Notes: generated from the letters alone by a model not told the origin. Positions 16,884 through 25,933 are shown, counted from the first letter of the stretch. The stretch: DNA of 64,000 nt from Butyrivibrio sp. VCD2006 (GCF_000423925.1 NZ_AUIX01000007.1:1-64000), one strand, 5' to 3'. Program-made: numbers and translations.

Positions 16884-17318
16884 ATGATAGCACTTGGAAG
16901 CGATCACGGCGGATTCGACATTAAGCAGGTTGTGATAGAGCACCTGAAGGAGAGAGGCATCGAATATAAGGATTTTGGTACCTATGACAAAAACTCCTGT
17001 GATTATCCGATTTTCGGAAAAGCAGCTGCTGAGGCTGTGGCAAATGGTGAGTGTGAAAAGGGTATTGTTATTTGTACAACAGGTATTGGTATCTCTATAG
17101 TTGCCAACAAGGTTAAAGGCGTAAGATGCGCACTTTGCAGTGAGCCTCATTCAGCAAGACTGACAAGAGAGCATAACGATGCAAATGTTCTTGCTATGGG
17201 CGGTGCTCTGATTGGTCCTGACATGGCAATTGATATTGTAGATACATTCCTGGATACGGAGTTTTCAGGACTTGAAAAGCATGTCAGGAGAATTTCTGAG
17301 ATAACTGATATGGAGTAA
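16884..17318 (+). CDS. rpiB: Ribose-5-phosphate isomerase B
   Basis: A protein of 144 residues, normal for RpiB. It begins MIALGSDHGGFDIK and has the active-site segment CTTGIGISIVANKVKGVRCALC (about 64-85) with the catalytic cysteine, then HNDANVLAMGG. It interconverts ribulose-5-phosphate and ribose-5-phosphate in the pentose phosphate pathway. The ribose-5-phosphate feeds Prs, encoded at 22461. RpiB folds also act on allose-6-phosphate, but the context suggests the housekeeping role. The Shine-Dalgarno GAGAGGAG lies 9 bases upstream. An intergenic repeat follows 3 bases after the stop. Confidence 0.93.
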   Translation: MIALGSDHGGFDIKQVVIEHLKERGIEYKDFGTYDKNSCDYPIFGKAAAEAVANGECEKGIVICTTGIGISIVANKVKGVRCALCSEPHSARLTREHNDANVLAMGGALIGPDMAIDIVDTFLDTEFSGLEKHVRRISEITDME

Positions 17319-17321
17319 ACT

Positions 17322-17429
17322 CCTCATCCGGCGCTGCGCGCCACCTGTCTTCGCGCTGCTTCGGTCGGCGCAAAGCCAACGTCCTCTGGACGTTGTGCGC
17401 CCCGAGGGGAAGGCAGCAAGAAGGGGATG
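17322..17429. repeat. Dispersed intergenic element, long form, copy B
   Basis: The left end is CCTCATCC, then hairpin GGCGC/GCGCC (17330-17334 with 17338-17342). A long inner part follows with ACGTCC/GGACGT pairing and GC-rich arms, and an end near GGGGATGAA. Its reverse complement matches copy D (34864-34958) for about 55 bases, differing mainly at loop positions. It separates rpiB from the dCMP deaminase gene. Confidence 0.75.
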
Positions 17430-17455
17430 AATTAAAGAGAAAAAGGGGGTAGCGT

Positions 17456-17938
17456 ATGAAAAGAGAAGATTACATTTCTTGGGATGAGTATTTTATGGGC
17501 GTTGCGAAGCTTGCGGCTATGCGCTCAAAGGATCCCAACACGCAGGTTGGTACATGTATTGTCAGTGATGACAACAAGATTTTGTCCATGGGATACAATG
17601 GCTTTCCGATCGGCTGCGATGATGATGATTTTCCTTGGGAGAGAGATGGGGAAGATGAGCTTTCTACCAAATATCCTTTTGTTACCCACAGTGAACTTAA
17701 TGCCATTTTGAATTACAGAGGTGGAAGCCTGGAAGGGGCTAAGCTTTATGTATCTCTTTTCCCATGCAATGAATGTGCTAAGGCTATAATCCAGGCAGGG
17801 ATAAGAACAGTTGTCTATGACAGCGATAAATACAGTACTTCCGCAGCTACAAGAGCATCCAAGAAGATGTTCGATGCTGCCGGGGTGAAGTATTATCCGT
17901 ATAGCAGATCGGGTAAAAATATACATATTGAAATTTGA
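17456..17938 (+). CDS. dCMP deaminase family protein (ComEB-like)
   Basis: A protein of 160 residues of the cytidine/deoxycytidylate deaminase fold. Zinc ligands are in THSELNAIL (about 77-85, with the catalytic glutamate) and PCNECAKAI (about 101-109). GYNGFPIGCDDDD matches the nucleotide-binding loop of dCMP deaminases. It would turn dCMP into dUMP for thymidylate synthesis. Firmicute homologues are often named ComEB, but no competence gene is beside it. Its last codons overlap the frame of the next gene. The ribosome-binding site (GGGGGTAG) is about 6 bases upstream. Confidence 0.9.
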   Translation: MKREDYISWDEYFMGVAKLAAMRSKDPNTQVGTCIVSDDNKILSMGYNGFPIGCDDDDFPWERDGEDELSTKYPFVTHSELNAILNYRGGSLEGAKLYVSLFPCNECAKAIIQAGIRTVVYDSDKYSTSAATRASKKMFDAAGVKYYPYSRSGKNIHIEI

Positions 17939-17952
17939 CCAGAGGAATAATT

Positions 17953-19170
17953 GTGAAGAGTTATTGGGGAAGAGCCATCAGGCTTGTTGCCGTGACGATG
18001 ACAATAGTTCTTTGTGTGTGCTGGGGGAGCGCAGGAACTGAGGTAAAGGCGACGGAAGCCACGAAGAAGGCACTGCAGGAAGCAAAGGACAAACTGAATG
18101 AGACAAAAGGGCAGCTGAGTGAAACTCAGGATCAGCTTGATGACAAGAAAGAAGATATTTCAAATATGCATCAGCAGAAGAGCGCTCTTGAGAATAAGCT
18201 GGATGATTTGAACGATCAGCTTACGGAAGTCAGCAACAATCTATCTGACCTTGAGGATCAGATTGATGTTAAGCTTGATGAGATAAGTACGACTCAGGAA
18301 GAACTGGCTGCTGCCATAGATACCAGGGATGCTCAGTATGCAGCTATGAAGAAGCGCGTGCAGTTCATTTATGAAAAAGAGAGCTTCATGCTTTTGGATA
18401 TGCTCGCTGATGCCGGAAATTTTGCTGATTTTTTGAATCACAGTAATTATGTGGCTTCACTTTCTGCGTATGACAGGAAGATGCTTGACCAGTATAAGAA
18501 TACCTGCGTACAGATTGATGAGAAGGAGAAAAACCTTCAGCAGGAAAAGGCTGAACTGGATGAATGTAAGGTTCAGGTAGAAGCGGAACAGAGCAGGGTT
18601 TCAGGGCTTGTTAGTAAAACCAGTGGAAGTATTAGCGCGTATAAACAGAATATTTCAGATGCTGAAGAGGAAGCCAAAAATATTGAGAACAAGGCGAGAG
18701 AGTATGAAAATCAGGTTGCTGAACAAAATGCCGATGTAAAGGCTTTGGAGGCAAAGCTTGCTGAAGAAATCAGACTTTCTAAACTGGCTGCTAAATCGAA
18801 ATGGAGGAATATTTCAGAGGTATCATTTGCAGATGGTGACAGATACCTTCTCGCGAATTTGATTTATTGTGAGGCAGGTGGTGAGCCTTATGAGGGTAAA
18901 GTTGCTGTTGGTGCTGTAGTAATAAACAGAGTGCTGAGTTCTGTTTATCCTGATACGGTTGTGGGAGTTATCTATCAGTCAGGTCAGTTTTCACCTGTTG
19001 CAAGCGGAAGGCTTGCTTTGGCTCTTGCTAACGGAGATGCAACAGAATCCTGCTATCAGGCAGCAGATGCTGCTATGGGTGGCGCTACGAACGTGGGCAA
19101 CTGCGTATATTTCAGGACACCCATACCGGGACTTTCGGGTATAAATATCGGAGGCCACGTTTTCTATTAA
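17953..19170 (+). CDS. Secreted coiled-coil protein with SleB-type cell-wall hydrolase domain
   Basis: A protein of 405 residues from a GTG start that has AGAGGA 6 bases upstream; an earlier in-frame TTG at 17935 lacks such a site. A signal peptide (about 1-31, MKSYWGRAIRLVAVTM then a hydrophobic core) is followed by a long coiled coil (about 40-275) like PcsB/CwlO-type regulators. The C-terminal Hydrolase_2 (SleB/CwlJ) domain (about 290-405) has LIYCEAGGEPYEGKVAVGAVVINRV, with the likely catalytic glutamate. It probably cuts peptidoglycan. SleB domains occur outside sporulation, so it does not prove spores. It begins 14 bases after the dCMP deaminase stop. A terminator follows. Confidence 0.9.
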   Translation: MKSYWGRAIRLVAVTMTIVLCVCWGSAGTEVKATEATKKALQEAKDKLNETKGQLSETQDQLDDKKEDISNMHQQKSALENKLDDLNDQLTEVSNNLSDLEDQIDVKLDEISTTQEELAAAIDTRDAQYAAMKKRVQFIYEKESFMLLDMLADAGNFADFLNHSNYVASLSAYDRKMLDQYKNTCVQIDEKEKNLQQEKAELDECKVQVEAEQSRVSGLVSKTSGSISAYKQNISDAEEEAKNIENKAREYENQVAEQNADVKALEAKLAEEIRLSKLAAKSKWRNISEVSFADGDRYLLANLIYCEAGGEPYEGKVAVGAVVINRVLSSVYPDTVVGVIYQSGQFSPVASGRLALALANGDATESCYQAADAAMGGATNVGNCVYFRTPIPGLSGINIGGHVFY

Positions 19171-19191
19171 ACATTATTATATTTATGTATG

Positions 19192-19222
19192 CAAATGCCT
19201 TCCACATAAGTGGAAGGCATAG
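19192..19222. terminator. Terminator between convergent genes
   Basis: ATGCCTTCCAC pairs with GTGGAAGGCAT around ATAA. The flanks are A-rich upstream and weakly T-rich downstream. It serves the SleB gene and probably the convergent DUF402 gene. Confidence 0.7.
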
Positions 19223-19228
19223 TATAGA

Positions 19229-19708
19229 TTAAAGAATAGCTTTTATTATGGGTGCTTCGAGAGCTGAAATGCTGTTCTCGTAGATAGCATCCATCAGGTC
19301 ACCAAGTGAATGGAGGGCTGTTTTTAACTGTTTTTCATCTATGAGCTTTTGCTCAAAAGCATCAGAGAGCTCATCCAGATCGAGAATGCGGATTTTGCCG
19401 TCGGGATATATTACTACGTCGGCAAGAAGATCCAGGGTTACGATGGAGTTTTCCTCCGGGCCTTTCTGGTATTCAACTATATCGCAGTACCAGTACATAA
19501 GGCTTGAGTCGGCACGATAAAACTTGCTGATTTTGTAACCGCGTTTTAAATAGTAACAGGAATAACCATGAGATAAGTCTGACCGTGGGTGTATTGCTTC
19601 CCACGCCGTGACAATGGTGTTATCATCGCATTGCAGGATACGATCGTCCTTCAAAAGGATGCACTCATTCGGAATAATACGTTTACGATAAAGAACAGGG
19701 TAACTCAT
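19229..19708 (-). CDS. DUF402 / NtdP-like phosphatase family protein
   Basis: A protein of 159 residues. The central part YWYCDIVEYQKGPEEN, then LDLLADVVIYPDGKIRILDLDEL (about 70-115), is the DUF402 signature, a beta-barrel that binds metal through acidic residues. Known members hydrolyse nucleoside di- and triphosphates (NtdP of Staphylococcus) or cytidylyl-phosphonates (FomD). The exact substrate here is unknown. It is the only gene in its unit, convergent with the SleB gene. Its start codon lies 5 bases after GATAGGGGG, the tail of a short hairpin of the dispersed repeat type. Confidence 0.85.
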   Translation of the reverse strand: MSYPVLYRKRIIPNECILLKDDRILQCDDNTIVTAWEAIHPRSDLSHGYSCYYLKRGYKISKFYRADSSLMYWYCDIVEYQKGPEENSIVTLDLLADVVIYPDGKIRILDLDELSDAFEQKLIDEKQLKTALHSLGDLMDAIYENSISALEAPIIKAIL

Positions 19709-19736
19709 AAAATCCCCCTATCTGCGCTTTAGCGCA
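19709..19736 (-). repeat. Repeat-type hairpin at the DUF402 start
   Basis: Read on the minus strand: TGCGC-TAAA-GCGCA (19736-19723), then GATAGGGGG and ATTTT before the ATG. It has the shape of the dispersed element end, a hairpin followed by a purine-rich tail acting as Shine-Dalgarno, with a diverged tail. Confidence 0.5.
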
Positions 19737-19816
19737 TGTATCTGACGTTTTAAAGTTAGAAAAATATTACCGCGATGAGTGTAATAAGTCAATGGAATTA
19801 GGACATAGGATATATA

Positions 19817-22375
19817 ATGAAAAAAACTATCATTAAGATTATATATACAATAATTGTTTTTATACTCTCGCTTTTTCTAATAGGGCATTTCACCAATGTT
19901 GAGACGGTTGACATGACTGCCAGAATGGGTGCCCCTACTTTTCCCACCGTATCTTTTGAACTAGCCGGAAAACAAATTAATATGCTGCATGGATATTCGC
20001 ACGAGATGGATGTGGCGCATATTCGTGGAGAAATACTTACGACCGATTCATCAAGAGGCGTAAAGTTCAGGATGAATACTTATGGAGAGATCGTCACTAA
20101 TTTGCGCTTTGAGGTCAGACAGGCTTCCGGTAATAGTCTTGTAGAGAATTCAGAGATTACGGATTTTACGCAGGATGGAGATATAATTCGCGGAAGCTTT
20201 CAGATGAAGGATTTGATTGATCCCGGACAGGAATATATTCTTGTTATCCTGGCGGATGTAAACGATAAGACCGCGAGATTCTACGAGAGAATAATTTGGT
20301 CAGAAGAGGATAATGCATATCATAGCAGGGAAGTAATCGATTTTGCGGTGAATTTCTCAAAAATGACATTTGATAAGGTGGCAAATGCTGAGGAATTGAC
20401 TAAATATATGGAGTCAAATGCTGATGGAGATAATACTTCCTACAGTCATGTGAATATTAACAGTAGTTTTGAGCAATTAACCTGGGGTGATCTTAACATT
20501 GTTGCGCATACCGAGCCAAATGTGTTCCTGAGAGATGTACACTTGCAGACATCCATTGTAGGGCTGGAGTATCAGGTTACACAGAAGACTGAGGATGGTA
20601 CGGAAAAGCTCTATAACGTAAAAGAGGCATACAGAATCAGATATACCACTGACAGAATATACCTTCTCAATTATGACAGGACAATGAACTATGTATTCAA
20701 TGCTGATAATTCGGACATAACTGACAATGTTATAAGCCTGTGGATTACAGATCCGACAGTTTCTCTAAAGGAGAGCGATGGCGGAAGCGTGTTTGCTTTT
20801 ATCAGTGAGGATAGGCTATATGTATATAACAGCACTGAGAATAAAATTGCGCTTGTCTTCGGCTTCTATAACGATGAGTATCTGGATGACAGAACCATCT
20901 ACCAGGGCAATACAATTCATATCTTGAATGTTGATGAAGCGGGTAATGTTGAGTTTGTTGTTTCGGGGTATATGAACCGCGGAGATCATGAGGGTGAAGT
21001 AGGTAATGCGGTCTATAAGTATGATTCACGCATAAATAGTATCGAGGAGCTGGCGTTCATACCTTCTAAGCTTCATCAGGATATAATACGTGCTTATTCT
21101 GAGAATGTGTTGTATGTCAGCTCAAACGGAGGACTTTTCATAAAGCTGGATGGCGATCTGTATATGGTGGATCTGGATACCAGAAGTCAGAAGAAGGTGA
21201 TTGAAAATCTTTCAGAGGATAGATACTGTATATCGAATTCGGGAAGCATTGTTGCATGGCAGGATGAAGAAAAGAAGACTGTACAGATCATGAACCTCAG
21301 CACCCAGAGCACGTCTGACATAAAGGCAGACAGTGGAGATCTTATCAGAGTTCTCGGCTTTATGGGAGAGGATCTGGTTTATGGAATGGTTCATGAATAT
21401 GATGTGCATATTGATCGAATGGGAAGCAAAATATTCGGAATGTATGCTATTCGTATCGTGGACAGTGATGGCAATACGCTTGAGAATTACAGTCCAACTC
21501 AGGGAATCGTTACCGGAGTCAGAATTGAGGATAATGTAATCCGATTATCAAGAGCTCAGTGGAATGGGGATAGCGGATTATATGATGAGCTTATTGATGA
21601 TCAGATAATGAGTACTCTGAAAAATGAAGTTGGAAGTAACTATATAACTGTAGCCGCCACAGAGAATTATAAGAATATTACCCAGATTAATGTCAAAAGC
21701 AATATAAAGAAAAAGTCACTTATTGTGCAGACCCCGAATATGACTCTCTACGAGGGAAGCAGGGAGGTTCAGATAGAACCTGACAGAGACAGGGAGAATA
21801 ATCCATATTATTTCGTGTATGGACTTCATGGACTTATTCATATATATGATAATCCTGCTGAGGCTGTAAGCGAGGCATATAATGCTGCCGGTGTTGTTAC
21901 GAACGATATTAATCAGTATGTATGGGTAAGAGGAAATCTTCTTACTTCAAATCAGATTATGTATATTACAAATCTTGCTGAGACGAGGGAGAACATCACA
22001 GCTGAAGATTCTACAGCTGTGTGTCTTGATATGATTCTTCAACATAAGGGAATAAGTGTGGATGTTGAATCTATGTTGGGACAGGGCAAGTCGGTTGTTG
22101 ATATTTTAAAGAACAGCCTGGTAAATGCCAAGGTGCTTGAGCTTGACGGCTGTCCAATGGAAGCGATGCTCTATTATGTTAATCAGGACATACCCGTAAT
22201 GGCGACGCTTAACGATGGTAACAGTCTTTTGATAATTGGATTCAATGATCTTAATACGGTTCTTATGGAGCCTTCCACCGGACAGGTTTACAAGTTTGGC
22301 AGAGTTGATTCCGCGAATTTGTTTGAGAATAATGGTAATCACTTTGTGACATATCTGCCGGGACTAGAAAACTGA
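19817..22375 (+). CDS. Large membrane-anchored extracytoplasmic protein, propeller-like middle and degenerate C39-like end
   Basis: A protein of 852 residues, not assigned to a named family. An N-terminal anchor (about 5-24) follows KKTIIK. Residues 40-190 look beta-rich. The middle (about 270-600) repeats short strand motifs such as DRLYVYNSTENKIALVFGFY, GDLYMVDLDTRSQKKVIENL and KTVQIMNLSTQST, the pattern of a beta-propeller. The last 125 residues resemble the C39-like papain fold: STAVCLDMILQHKGISVD, then PVMATLNDGNSLLIIGFND. The usual CGPTALAM cysteine position appears to be Ser and the usual His before the LLIIGF strand appears to be Ser, so peptidase activity is doubtful. It stands alone between two terminators. 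Confidence 0.6.
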   Translation: MKKTIIKIIYTIIVFILSLFLIGHFTNVETVDMTARMGAPTFPTVSFELAGKQINMLHGYSHEMDVAHIRGEILTTDSSRGVKFRMNTYGEIVTNLRFEVRQASGNSLVENSEITDFTQDGDIIRGSFQMKDLIDPGQEYILVILADVNDKTARFYERIIWSEEDNAYHSREVIDFAVNFSKMTFDKVANAEELTKYMESNADGDNTSYSHVNINSSFEQLTWGDLNIVAHTEPNVFLRDVHLQTSIVGLEYQVTQKTEDGTEKLYNVKEAYRIRYTTDRIYLLNYDRTMNYVFNADNSDITDNVISLWITDPTVSLKESDGGSVFAFISEDRLYVYNSTENKIALVFGFYNDEYLDDRTIYQGNTIHILNVDEAGNVEFVVSGYMNRGDHEGEVGNAVYKYDSRINSIEELAFIPSKLHQDIIRAYSENVLYVSSNGGLFIKLDGDLYMVDLDTRSQKKVIENLSEDRYCISNSGSIVAWQDEEKKTVQIMNLSTQSTSDIKADSGDLIRVLGFMGEDLVYGMVHEYDVHIDRMGSKIFGMYAIRIVDSDGNTLENYSPTQGIVTGVRIEDNVIRLSRAQWNGDSGLYDELIDDQIMSTLKNEVGSNYITVAATENYKNITQINVKSNIKKKSLIVQTPNMTLYEGSREVQIEPDRDRENNPYYFVYGLHGLIHIYDNPAEAVSEAYNAAGVVTNDINQYVWVRGNLLTSNQIMYITNLAETRENITAEDSTAVCLDMILQHKGISVDVESMLGQGKSVVDILKNSLVNAKVLELDGCPMEAMLYYVNQDIPVMATLNDGNSLLIIGFNDLNTVLMEPSTGQVYKFGRVDSANLFENNGNHFVTYLPGLEN

Positions 22376-22388
22376 TAAAATGAATATC

Positions 22389-22425
22389 AAAAACCTCCGC
22401 TGAATTTATTCAGCGGAGGTTTTTG
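22389..22425. terminator. Bidirectional terminator
   Basis: A perfect 12-bp stem CCTCCGCTGAAT (22394-22405) with 22408-22419, with five A before and five T after. It serves the large surface-protein gene and the convergent prs operon. Confidence 0.93.
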
Positions 22426-22460
22426 ATATTTGATGAATTTTTAAATGAATAATAGCTGTA

Positions 22461-23660
22461 TTATTGATTATCCAACTCGCCATTCTTATAGCGGGCAATG
22501 ATGCTATTGATACGCTCAACAGGATTAAGAAGATCGCTTATTGATGCATCGTGATTGAGTGTATCTATAAGGTATGCGATATACTTGCTCATGTCACAGC
22601 TCTCATACCAGTCTCTGGAAAGAAGCTCGGGAGTCTGGTAAATAAGATTGGTTGTAAATACTTTATCAATAAGACCATCCTTATGTGCCTTATCAAAGCT
22701 CTCAAGACCATTGGTGAAGAGACCAAAGGTTGAGTATGCATAGATGTGAGCTGCCTTTCTCTGCTTAAGTGCCTTCGCAACATCGATAAGACTTTCGCCT
22801 GAGGAAATCATATCATCAACAATGATGACGTCCTTACCTTCAACGGAGGTTCCGAGGAACTCATGTGACACGATAGGATTTCTGCCATCCACAACCTGTG
22901 TGTAATCACGGCGCTTGTAGAACATACCTACGTCAAGACCCATGACACTGGCAAGGTAGATAGCACGTCCCATACCACCTTCGTCAGGTGAGATTACCAT
23001 CATGTGGTCTGAATCAATCTGAAGACCTTTGATGCTTCTTAAAAGTGCTTTTATAAACTGATAAGCTGTGCGGACTGTTTCAAATCCGTTAAGAGGTATT
23101 GCGTTCTGAACTCTGGGATCGTGAGCATCAAATGTGATGATGTTGTCGACACCCATGCTTACGAGCTCCTGAAGAGCAATGGCACAATCAAGAGATTCTC
23201 TTGATGAACGCTTATGCTGACGGCTTTCATAAAGGAAAGGCATGATAACTGTAATTCTTCTGGCCTTACCGCCTACAGCTGCGATTATTCTCTTGAGATC
23301 TTGATAATGATCATCAGGAGACATGTGATTTTCTTTTCCAAAAAGTGAATAAGTTAATGAATGGTTACAAACATCGACCATTAAGTACAGGTCATCACCT
23401 CTGACTGACTGCTTGATGACACCCTTAGCTTCGCCGCTTCCAAATCTCGGAACTTCTGCGCTAAGAAGATATGATGGGCGCTCATATCCTGTAAATGCAA
23501 GGCTGCCTTTGTGCTCGTTCTCTCGCTCCTGGCGCCATTTTACAAGGTAGTAGTCAACTTTCTCCCCCAATGACTCACACCCCTTAAGTGGAATGATTCC
23601 TAAAGAACCCACGGGGATTGTTTCAAGGTTGCGTTTTTCTTCACGTCTTGGCATTGCCAA
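22461..23660 (-). CDS. prs: Ribose-phosphate pyrophosphokinase, long divergent form
   Basis: A protein of 399 residues, longer than the usual 310-330. An N-terminal extension of about 70 residues precedes the first Rossmann-like half. Motifs are ITVIMPFLYESRQHKR (about 138-153), FDAHDPRVQNAIPL, the flexible loop FYKRRDY, and the PRPP-binding VIIVDDMISSGESLIDVA (about 291-308). It makes PRPP from ribose-5-phosphate and ATP for nucleotide, His and Trp synthesis. It ends the dnaD-like/dnaI/prs run, 6 bases after dnaI. The product could differ from classical Prs in regulation, but the catalytic motifs are intact. Confidence 0.9.
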   Translation of the reverse strand: MAMPRREEKRNLETIPVGSLGIIPLKGCESLGEKVDYYLVKWRQERENEHKGSLAFTGYERPSYLLSAEVPRFGSGEAKGVIKQSVRGDDLYLMVDVCNHSLTYSLFGKENHMSPDDHYQDLKRIIAAVGGKARRITVIMPFLYESRQHKRSSRESLDCAIALQELVSMGVDNIITFDAHDPRVQNAIPLNGFETVRTAYQFIKALLRSIKGLQIDSDHMMVISPDEGGMGRAIYLASVMGLDVGMFYKRRDYTQVVDGRNPIVSHEFLGTSVEGKDVIIVDDMISSGESLIDVAKALKQRKAAHIYAYSTFGLFTNGLESFDKAHKDGLIDKVFTTNLIYQTPELLSRDWYESCDMSKYIAYLIDTLNHDASISDLLNPVERINSIIARYKNGELDNQ

Positions 23661-23666
23661 AATTCC

Positions 23667-24635
23667 TCACTTTCTGTTTTGGACCTTTTTCATGATGCGT
23701 ATATCTCTGCCAGTGAGCTTGCAAAGGTGATAATTACTAGCAATTCTGGATGATACACGCTCAGAATACATGGACTTGATATCGTCCAATGAAAAATTAG
23801 TAGTGATAATAGTAGACCTGTTCCTGATAAGTCTCTCATTAATACATGTGAACAATTGGGGTATCGAGGTATTTGTTACATGCTCGGTTCCAAGATCATC
23901 TATTATGAGAAGCTCGGTATTATAGAGGTCATCCAAAAGAGTGCTCAGCTCATCCGATCTTTTGAAATCAAAAGAGGTGGCCTGCAGCAGTGAAAACAGG
24001 GAAGCTGCGCTGAAATACAACACAGAATGGCCCATTTCCAGGATTTCCTTAGCTATACAAATCGAAAGGAACGATTTACCAGTACCAACTGTACCATAAA
24101 AGAGCAGATTTGGGTATAAAGTTTCAAAATTCTTAATAAATTCTTTGGAAGTTTTAACGGCACCGCGGAATCGATCCAGGTCCTCGCCTGAGTAGTAGTC
24201 CTCGGACATGAGGTCAAAATTGGCTTCTTCTGCGAGCTTGTTTATGTTCGATTGAGCATAGAGACGCTGTATTACTTTTTGCTTAAAGCAAGAACATTTT
24301 TCGTTATCAACATAGCCGGTATCTTTGCAGATAGGGCATTCATATTCCATTTCAAGGTAATTTTCAGGAAGATTGGCCTTTCGAAGAAGACTCTTTTTCT
24401 GTTCGGATATTTCAAGAAGCTGTCTGTGAAGTTCAGATCTGTCCAGTTTTTCACCACTTAGAAGTCTGCGGCCGAATGCAGCACTACGTTTACTGGTCTC
24501 CTGATCAAGGTCAAGATATCCGGGAACATGCTGCTCTACATATTGAATGCGCTTAGATAACTCGCGGCGCTTTATAGTGCGAAGTGTTTCATAATCGTGC
24601 ATTATTTCATCATATTGAGTGTTCGTTAAAGCCAT
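23667..24635 (-). CDS. dnaI: Helicase loader ATPase (DnaI/DnaC-like)
   Basis: A protein of 322 residues. An N-terminal helical part (about 1-90) precedes a small zinc-ribbon-like segment, CPIC (100-103) with CSC (114-116), as in DnaI helicase-interacting regions. The AAA+ domain has Walker A GTVGTGKS (about 181-188), Walker B LLIIDDLGTE (about 238-247), and sensor and arginine-finger segments with TTNFSLDDIKSMYSERVSSRI. It would load the DnaB helicase (6716-8074) at origins. It lies downstream of the DnaD-like gene, the usual primosome pairing, and immediately before prs. Confidence 0.92.
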   Translation of the reverse strand: MALTNTQYDEIMHDYETLRTIKRRELSKRIQYVEQHVPGYLDLDQETSKRSAAFGRRLLSGEKLDRSELHRQLLEISEQKKSLLRKANLPENYLEMEYECPICKDTGYVDNEKCSCFKQKVIQRLYAQSNINKLAEEANFDLMSEDYYSGEDLDRFRGAVKTSKEFIKNFETLYPNLLFYGTVGTGKSFLSICIAKEILEMGHSVLYFSAASLFSLLQATSFDFKRSDELSTLLDDLYNTELLIIDDLGTEHVTNTSIPQLFTCINERLIRNRSTIITTNFSLDDIKSMYSERVSSRIASNYHLCKLTGRDIRIMKKVQNRK

Positions 24636-24660
24636 AGTGCACTCCTTTCATACTTCTTGT

Positions 24661-24727
24661 TTGTCAGACCAGCCGACACCCTCCCTAAGAGGGAGAAGGC
24701 TAATGTGATTAGCCTGCCCCTCAAAAA
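24661..24727. repeat. Degenerate dispersed element, copy C
   Basis: CCTCCC/GGGAG hairpin (24680-24695 region) followed by a perfect GGCTAAT/ATTAGCC stem and CCCCTC. It resembles the inner stem of copy A but lacks the clear GGATGAGG tail. It sits between the DnaD-like gene and dnaI. Confidence 0.5.
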
Positions 24728-24759
24728 AAGGTATAAAAACATTCCTCCCATATAGTAAA

Positions 24760-25791
24760 TCAGTTGTCCAGTAACTGATTTTCTAAACTTGTCAAATCGT
24801 AGTCATTCTGCTTGAACTGATGGAAACGATTATTGGTTTTTACGGAGTCGGCTTTTACTGAGACCGTTTTTCTGGAAGTTTCTTTTCCAAATGTGGAGTC
24901 AAGGTTCTTGACGTCATTTAAAGTTTTAACGCCTGCCTTGAACCAACTTTTCAGTATGCCGTCACAATATTGAATACGCTTAACCTGTGTCTGCAGAACA
25001 GTACGTCTACAGGCTTCCGTAATAATTGTGAGCGGAAATCCATATTCATCCTGCCAACGGTCAAAGTATTGAAGCTCTGCAGGTGTGGGAGCATTCTGCA
25101 TTCCCAGTTCCTTCATTATCTGATATGCGGTTCTCGTGGCTGAGTTCTCAAGACTTGCCTGCTGGGGAGAAGTGATTCCTTTGTCATGCCATGCCATAGC
25201 GACTTTGCGGACATAATCGAAATCTGTCTTGCCCTTGCTTGCACAGTGCTGGAGAAGGTAGTCCAGAAGATCCTCGGAAAACTCAAGATCATCCTGAATG
25301 TAGTAAATAGTCTTGATCTCTGAGGGATTAAGTGTTCTTCCGAAATATTGCTCAGCCACGAAAAGCATTTGAGGGTTATCTTTGTGAGAGACCTTTTTCT
25401 CAGGCTGCTTCTTCACTACAGAGTACTTGGGCTGTACTTCGTTCTCTGTTGTATGGACAGTGTGAAGAGGTGTTATCTTGGAGGTCTTCTTGGGGAAAAT
25501 GTCCTGCATATGTATTCCAACAAGCTGACCTGAGCCATCGAGCTCAAGAGAGATAAGACCCTGTGTCTCCCAGTATGTAAGGGCGCGCTGAACGTCCTTT
25601 TCTGTGTAGTTAAATTTATCTGCAAGGTCACTGACGCTGGTGGCCATGCCTGAACACATCATTCTCAGCAGATAAAGGTACACCTTCACCTGCGCATCAT
25701 TTGCGTCTGCCAGATATTCATCTATAAAAATATTGGAAAGTGATGTCGTTGACATCATAGAACTTTGATTGATCGTTACTCGCCCCATCAT
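24760..25791 (-). CDS. DnaD-domain primosome/replication initiation protein
   Basis: A protein of about 343 residues. The N-terminal winged-helix domain (about 10-110) has LADKFNYTEKDVQRALTYWETQGLISLELD. A linker rich in K, T and P follows, then two DnaD/DnaB_2-like helical segments (about 140-215 with FGRTLNPSEIKTIYYIQDDLEFSEDLLDYLL, and about 235-305 ending YCDGILKSWFKAGVKT). These proteins bind DNA and recruit the loader and helicase at the origin and at restart sites. The next gene is the loader. The start is uncertain: an in-frame GTG lies 12 bases upstream (25803), and GGTGA before the ATG favours 25791. DnaA boxes lie upstream. Confidence 0.88.
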   Translation of the reverse strand: MMGRVTINQSSMMSTTSLSNIFIDEYLADANDAQVKVYLYLLRMMCSGMATSVSDLADKFNYTEKDVQRALTYWETQGLISLELDGSGQLVGIHMQDIFPKKTSKITPLHTVHTTENEVQPKYSVVKKQPEKKVSHKDNPQMLFVAEQYFGRTLNPSEIKTIYYIQDDLEFSEDLLDYLLQHCASKGKTDFDYVRKVAMAWHDKGITSPQQASLENSATRTAYQIMKELGMQNAPTPAELQYFDRWQDEYGFPLTIITEACRRTVLQTQVKRIQYCDGILKSWFKAGVKTLNDVKNLDSTFGKETSRKTVSVKADSVKTNNRFHQFKQNDYDLTSLENQLLDN

Positions 25792-25846
25792 TTGTTGCTT
25801 CACCCACTTTTTTCATTTTTTTCTCTAATCCGTTAATTCGTTTTGA

Positions 25847-25875
25847 ATTATACACCGAAGAACAATTAGTGAAAA
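25847..25875 (-). promoter_or_regulatory. Promoter of the DnaD-like/dnaI/prs unit
   Basis: On the minus strand: TTTTCA (25875-25870), 17 bases, and a perfect TATAAT (25852-25847). RNA would start near 25840, about 50 bases before the gene. Confidence 0.6.
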
Positions 25876-25933
25876 TGGGAAAAATGCCGAAGAAAAGTCA
25901 GGTGGATACTGGGCTTAATCCGTTTCGTAAAAT

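Noticed and set aside
17953-19170. Evidence for sporulation from SleB-type hydrolase and spoVG
   Set aside because: Both families are common in non-sporulating Firmicutes, and no dedicated sporulation gene is in the window.
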